Of a stretch of DNA of 64,000 nt, positions 61,001-64,000 are shown piece by piece. The first letter of the stretch is position 1. Each line of letters begins with the position of its first letter. Origin of the DNA: Microbacterium ureisolvens. Lineage in GTDB: Bacteria > Actinomycetota > Actinomycetes > Actinomycetales > Microbacteriaceae. The notes below the pieces were generated by a model. It worked only from the letters and a program-made list of their open reading frames with translations. It did no database searches and was not told the DNA's origin. Where the stretch lies: the NCBI RefSeq assembly GCF_015278315.1, contig NZ_JADIJE010000003.1, positions 62,001 to 126,000 of the forward strand, read 5' to 3'. The position numbers and the translations under genes were made by a program.

Positions 61001-61668
61001 CGCTCGAAGCAGCCGGCAGACAACGGGCGGCGCTATGGTCGGACGACCTGGCCCAGCGACGCCTCGCGAAGGATCTCGGCATCCCGACCTTCGGTACCGT
61101 CAACCTACTCGAAGGCCTCCGCCTCTCTCGCCTTGACGAGGCAGCCACCGCCGACACGGCGGCCCAAGTATACGAGGAGCAGCAGGCGTTCGTTCGACGT
61201 CTTCTGGAATTGCGAGTAGCTGACCAGCCCGTGACCGTGGAGGACCTCATCGACAACATCGCTCAACATCCCTCCGACCTCGCGCCAGCGTCCGACGTCA
61301 TCGCTCGAGCCGCGTGGTGGCGAGCAGACGCGCCCGCGGAAAGCTGGACCCGGATCCTCCAGGCGGTGCGGCTCCACGCGCCGGACTACCTCCGCGTCTG
61401 GCAGGCGCGCGCGATGAGCGGGATCCTGAGTGCGGCGCCGGCTGAAGCTGCCCCGCGCCTCGTTGCCGCCTTGGCGGTGCTGGGGACCTTGGAGGACATA
61501 ACCGTCTCTGACGTCCTAGAAGGCTTCCAGGTGGGCGACCAGGTCTGCACCCACCATGAACTATCCCCGGCATCGGCGCACGTCGCCTGGGCGGTCGCCG
61601 CGGCCGCAAGCAGGCTGGACGGGCTCGATTTCGAGGAGTTCACGGAGCAGATTCTGAGAGGCCTCTAG
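58033..61668 (+). CDS. Giant DUF4365-like nuclease / TPR-like / PIN-like fusion protein
   Basis: 1,211 residues from a GTG start. Residues 1-160 are a DUF4365-type nuclease domain: SVSLTETVVLDGLGWLFRSQETSDFGID with D37/D41, then E45 and Q60-I-K62-GG, followed by HADYWLNHSLPVLLVLADPESHRCFWQVI, the family's typical continuation. Residues about 180-720 are consecutive helix pairs of TPR character (AAVALYARDHARFREAADAFVRLADLRPEMRATDLG, YDEALQTV, WDLAVHHFRQLIAQSP). Residues about 870-1,085 read as a PIN-like domain: GRVVVDLSAVELAIHL (D879, E884) and LWSDDLAQRRLAKDLGIPTFGTVNLLEGL (D1004, D1005). The last 120 residues are helical. A two-nuclease, repeat-sensor protein is the inference. It is divergent from the AbiTii-like gene, 294 bases away. 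Confidence 0.78.
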   Translation: MASQIATELTNRRSVSLTETVVLDGLGWLFRSQETSDFGIDAHVEITRDEQATGELIALQIKGGPSAFKTPTEDGWYFPVTAKHADYWLNHSLPVLLVLADPESHRCFWQVIDSNTLMSTGKNFKVLVPRANDVSAASDEWQGLTSRYLENTDLLYEMNSQRLPPASVVRLDELRKTASLAAASLAADLAAGRGNPQEAIAELVRSRRTWLDRHGAVAWAAVALYARDHARFREAADAFVRLADLRPEMRATDLGDAALMLLNIDDAEALRLAESAYAHDPSDSAALVAMAFLRPADPYYAEELEGRIDLRSTAYFANMASRRGDDSEAIHLFTSVLDGSNEQSAVRLELSRLHCRRHLSAHSESGDLKAARDFAFEALTARRRWTNETDGALAAYARTLALDSRYDEALQTVTRPPTGTASRTEAESTEVALIALDVARHLERFDLLPGIVEIIADPTDRELAAEEARLARGATREELIAHERMMLSRTLDARDAQLVFRAALDLALYGVDESVRMTELEPLKPYAELVRVIAATRDDPVGTLPKLRVLAKTEITAAEVVIQVLIDLDRYHDAAEACDLYFAIYANASFISSKVKALFLDDDEHGALALLDDALAKSLLAGQPRYEAHRLLGQHYGDLQQWDLAVHHFRQLIAQSPVLPRDGFWNLLQSLVAMGDPLGARALLDELRIDPETEPEIMIWLRVVTATGWTESTASFAVTLSLSEGITPQLATSLVGTVILDTRGTPPSGDADGARASDARPLVDGDIHRRAFEVMQGLIDEHGDHLAIRSINADVGTLVDELKRMFPPERVRPLRALARQVAAGTIPIGFVSEIRNDPYGLLLADRYRQARIASSPDSADHARETEVALAALNGRVVVDLSAVELAIHLDVWSECEGQFNVVAISTAQRSDAQMSVATARSATGSGGTLGVDADGNPYMTEFDPAAQMETLRRCEDVEQATRGLLAIDVGDELSFASPLNGLELGAWVTSLEAAGRQRAALWSDDLAQRRLAKDLGIPTFGTVNLLEGLRLSRLDEAATADTAAQVYEEQQAFVRRLLELRVADQPVTVEDLIDNIAQHPSDLAPASDVIARAAWWRADAPAESWTRILQAVRLHAPDYLRVWQARAMSGILSAAPAEAAPRLVAALAVLGTLEDITVSDVLEGFQVGDQVCTHHELSPASAHVAWAVAAAASRLDGLDFEEFTEQILRGL

Positions 61669-61915
61669 TCGCCTGCCTGATTTGGCCCCGTCCAACGAAT
61701 CGGGGAGGGCCAGCAGGAGCGGACGACGCCGCGCCGACAGAGTCGTTGGTCCTTGGCGACTAGGACGCTTACTGAATGCCCGCCGAACGGCCGCGCGGAT
61801 GCCGGTCGGTCAGCGTGCACTTTGCGGTGAAGGAACGCCGGCGTGCGTCCGGCGCTGTTCGTTGCCGTTCACTTCGTGTGAGGCTGAGAGCTCATTCGTT
61901 CGCGCTGGGAGCCCG

Positions 61916-62362
61916 ATGTTCACCATCACTGAGACGATCAGGATCGAACGACCTGTTCAGGAGGTCTTCGACTTCCTCACTGACGCCCGTTCGCGTTCGA
62001 GATGGGACGAGTCGGTGGTCTTCGAGGAACTCACTTCGCCGCCGCCCGTGGGGGTCGGGACCACCATCCATTCGCGCCTTCGCGCGATGGGTCGCGAGAG
62101 CGACTTCCACTGGCGGGTGATGCAGTTCAATCCCCCTGCGCGGATGGCGACGGTGAGCACCTCCGGGCCGGTGCCCACAACGCTGGTGCTGGATTTCACC
62201 GCTTCTGGCAACGACTGCGACGTGCGTGCGACCATCGAAGTCACGCCCGAGGGGCTGATGCGGTTCGTCGAACCGATGATCGGCGAGATGGTGCGCACCA
62301 ACCTGGCCACCGGACTCGATCGGGCGAAAGCCCTCCTTGAACGGCACGCGAACGTCGACTGA
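61916..62362 (+). CDS. SRPBCC (START-like) family protein
   Basis: 148 residues from the ATG at 61,916 with GGGAG just upstream. The helix-grip pattern is complete: MFTITETIRIERPVQEVFDFLTDARSRSRWDESVVFEELTSPPPVGVGTTIHSRL, beta strands in the middle, and the C-terminal long helix LMRFVEPMIGEMVRTNLATGLDRAKALLE. Such polyketide_cyc2-like proteins bind hydrophobic ligands. No ligand can be named. Confidence 0.8.
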   Translation: MFTITETIRIERPVQEVFDFLTDARSRSRWDESVVFEELTSPPPVGVGTTIHSRLRAMGRESDFHWRVMQFNPPARMATVSTSGPVPTTLVLDFTASGNDCDVRATIEVTPEGLMRFVEPMIGEMVRTNLATGLDRAKALLERHANVD

Positions 62363-62535
62363 AGGAGCACTCGCACCGCGCGACCTCTAACGAGCCACGT
62401 CGGAGAGGCGCAACCGCGTGCCACCGATCCGCGCCACCACAGACGAGCACGACACAAACTCGGCCCTCTATCGCCCGCCAGGCGGTCGCTCAGCGCGCCA
62501 GTCTCGGACGACGACGGTTGCCTGTCAGCCCGAAC

Positions 62536-63084
62536 TCACCAGGGCGTGCCGCGTAGGTCGATGTCGCCAACTGGCCAGTCGACCGTCCTAGTCGGGAAGA
62601 TCAGGAGCGGACTGTCGGGGGACACCACCGTCGCCTGCGGATCCTGCATCGACATATGGCGCTCGACGGCCCGAATCCGCAGCCAGCCTGCGCGCTCATA
62701 GAACGGGACGACTTCCTCCCGGCAGCCGAGGTAACCGAACTCGATGCGCGCGTCCTTACCCATCTCCTGTTGCGCGCACATCATGAGGCGCCGACCCAGA
62801 CCTCTGCCCCGAGCGACCTCGTCTACCAAGACGCCCCCGGTGCCGGCTACGCTGACTTCCGCTTCGCCGACGCTGATCGTCCGGACCTGGAACCCGATGT
62901 GGCCGACCAACGCAGAGTCCACGAAGGCGAGGGTGTGCACATCGGCGGGCGAGTAGCCGTAGGGCCGATCCGGATCCCACGCGCCGTACTCCGCTAGGTA
63001 CTCGCTGTCGAACAACCTATGCAGCGCGGCACGCAGTGGGCCGGTCAATGCGCGATGCGTGACGACGCGAAACTCCTCGGGCAT
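62536..63084 (-). CDS. GNAT acetyltransferase, AAC(2')/NodA-like
   Basis: 182 residues. The acetyl-CoA motif is VLVDEVARGRGLGRRLMMCAQQEM (R-G-R-G-L-G), followed by FGYLGCREEVVPFYERAGWLRI. The N-terminal HTLAFVDSALVGHIGFQVRTISVGEAEVSVAGTGGVLV and the C-terminal end PLLIFPTRTVDWPVGDIDLRGTPW line up with the general plan of aminoglycoside 2'-N-acetyltransferases of mycobacteria and with NodA, which share this ending (x-W-x-x-G-x-x-W). The real substrate may be an aminoglycoside or another amine; a resistance role is not shown. It is the last cargo gene before the relaxase. Confidence 0.75.
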   Translation of the reverse strand: MPEEFRVVTHRALTGPLRAALHRLFDSEYLAEYGAWDPDRPYGYSPADVHTLAFVDSALVGHIGFQVRTISVGEAEVSVAGTGGVLVDEVARGRGLGRRLMMCAQQEMGKDARIEFGYLGCREEVVPFYERAGWLRIRAVERHMSMQDPQATVVSPDSPLLIFPTRTVDWPVGDIDLRGTPW

Positions 63085-63428
63085 CCGGCAAGCCTAAGCG
63101 CGCGTCGTCTGCCGCGATGGTGCGGAAGAGGGTCGTTGATCGAGGCCCCACGGGATGGCGGCAGCACGATCGGAGCTGTGGCGACTGCGGTTGCGGATAG
63201 CCGGGTCGATGGGGTGCGCGATAGGGGCTTCGCTTGCGAACGCAAGGTCCGAACCCGCCGACGCTGCCCCCGGAAGAAGACCGCGCTGACGAAGATCGCG
63301 CGAGCGACGAGTGACGAGCGACGAGCGACCAAGGACGAGGAAGCGCGCGACCAAGAAAATCGGAATGCACGCAGGCACTTTCTGTGGAAGTCGTTTCGAG
63401 TTAAGCAGTTTGGGTCTAGTCTGGTGGA
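63085..63428. other. Intergenic region upstream of the relaxase, candidate oriT
   Basis: 344 bases without a convincing gene. It contains short direct repeats of GACGAGCGAC at 63,301-63,330 followed by an A-rich stretch near 63,352-63,360. The location directly before a MobF relaxase gene is where a transfer origin would be expected, but no inverted repeat with a nic-like site can be named. Confidence 0.35.
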
Positions 63429-64000
63429 ATGCGGGGTGGGCTCGAGCGGTGGAAGCGAGGTGTCGGATCGCACGGGGTTCGGCAGGCGATCTCGTACGCG
63501 CTGAAGGGGACGTGCGACTCACATCTGCGGTCGGCGGGGGTGGACGCGCTCGCCGGCTACGCGGGTGATGCCTCGGCGGGCGTGACCCGGTTCACTGTCG
63601 ACGGCGGCGTGATCCGCACCGACATGCTGGACGAGACCGCGCTGCGGCGGTGGATGGACGGCTGCGACCCGGCGACGGGAGAGCGACGGGGTCGAGACCT
63701 GCGATCCGCGGACGCGGATCTGATCCTCGACGGCACGATCAATGCGCCGAAGTCGTACAGCATCGCCGCGATCCTCCACCCAGAATTGGCGGCGGCGTTC
63801 GAGGCGCTGCAGGACCGGCTCCGGGATCGGATCATCACGACCTGGCAGGCGGAACTGAATGCCCGCCGCGGCGCCGGCGGCCGCATCCGCGAAGCCCTGC
63901 ACCGAGTCGAGGTCGTCGAGCTTCAGCACCGGCGCTCCCGAGCGCTGGACCCGCACATCCACCGGCACCTGTGGCTGAGCGTCAAAGTGCTGGGGCAGGA
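63429..64000 (+). CDS. MobF (TrwC)-family relaxase, 5' part
   Basis: 190 complete codons from the ATG at 63,429, running off the window. The relaxase fold is marked by RDLRSADADLILDGTINAPKSYSIAAILHPEL, the long helix around DRLRDRIITTWQAELNARRG, and the metal-binding three-His motif DPH176-I-H178-R-H180 near the window end. Candidate nucleophile Tyr residues are at 23 and 44. MobF relaxases nick oriT and usually carry a C-terminal helicase, here outside the window. It shows that the element is mobile by conjugation, alone or with a helper. Confidence 0.85.
   Translation, partial: MRGGLERWKRGVGSHGVRQAISYALKGTCDSHLRSAGVDALAGYAGDASAGVTRFTVDGGVIRTDMLDETALRRWMDGCDPATGERRGRDLRSADADLILDGTINAPKSYSIAAILHPELAAAFEALQDRLRDRIITTWQAELNARRGAGGRIREALHRVEVVELQHRRSRALDPHIHRHLWLSVKVLGQ

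Noticed and set aside
34980..64000. A prophage rather than a conjugative element.
   Set aside because: No capsid, terminase, tail or lysis gene is recognisable, whereas partition and MobF relaxase genes are.
35010..64000. Right attachment site (second copy of the tRNA-Met 3' end).
   Set aside because: A visual scan for the last 20 bases of tRNA-Met found no second copy; the site is probably beyond the window.

Overview
The window comes from a high-GC actinobacterium, most likely a Microbacteriaceae member close to Microbacterium. This is an inference from GTG/TTG starts, very strong GC bias at third codon positions, dispersed intergenic repeats built on GAGACGAAACGC and CGCTCGCTCGACGACCGGG, and gene families such as DUF4229, FBP-domain and FprA-type reductases.

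Bases 1 to about 35,000 are chromosomal. From left to right: a split ECF-type transporter with a DUF4430-like lipoprotein; a near-complete menaquinone pathway (menB, menE, menA, menD, menF, menG and a polyprenyl diphosphate synthase, but no menC or menH) with accessory genes and a PPK2 kinase; an FprA-like reductase and an alpha/beta hydrolase; a candidate structured RNA with C-rich loops that ends in a strong terminator; a cyclic-di-GMP neighbourhood (EAL protein, autoregulating TetR regulator, remnant of an RsbQ-like gene coupled to a PAS-GAF-GGDEF protein, Wzz-like protein, YajQ); a maltose-type ABC operon malEFG behind a promoter with two LacI-type operators; then a BASS transporter, FusB-like FBP protein, PfkB kinase, tRNA-Tyr, YbaK deacylase, membrane proteins, a phytoene-desaturase-like oxidoreductase, an inositol monophosphatase, a large M23 peptidase, tRNA-Thr and tRNA-Met.

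From about 35,000 to the end lies a mobile element, probably an integrative conjugative or mobilizable element inserted at tRNA-Met. It opens with a tyrosine integrase, followed by excisionase-like and ParA genes, a partition-partner gene whose 3' end carries repeated TTCCGGACT-type motifs, several small genes, a minus-strand trio (small protein, zeta-toxin-like protein, resolvase-like protein) in which both recognisable enzymes have lost key catalytic residues, a ParB-family protein and an NrdH redoxin. A 39-base piece resembling the 3' half of tRNA-Gln (44,513-44,551) marks a probable scar of a second insertion. The right edge of the window enters a MobF (TrwC) relaxase gene; the far end of the element is not visible.

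The cargo between 45,000 and 62,000 is less GC-rich and looks like a defence or conflict island: an Abi-alpha/DUF4393-like protein, a frameshifted NERD gene, a 615-residue protein with a DUF4365-like nuclease domain, an ASCH gene overlapping a GNAT-PIN-GNAT-like fusion, an AbiTii-like protein, and divergently from it a 1,211-residue protein that joins a DUF4365-like nuclease, a long helical repeat region and a C-terminal PIN-like domain. The last two loci are the best candidates for undescribed systems. An AAC(2')/NodA-like acetyltransferase and an SRPBCC protein sit between the cargo and the relaxase.
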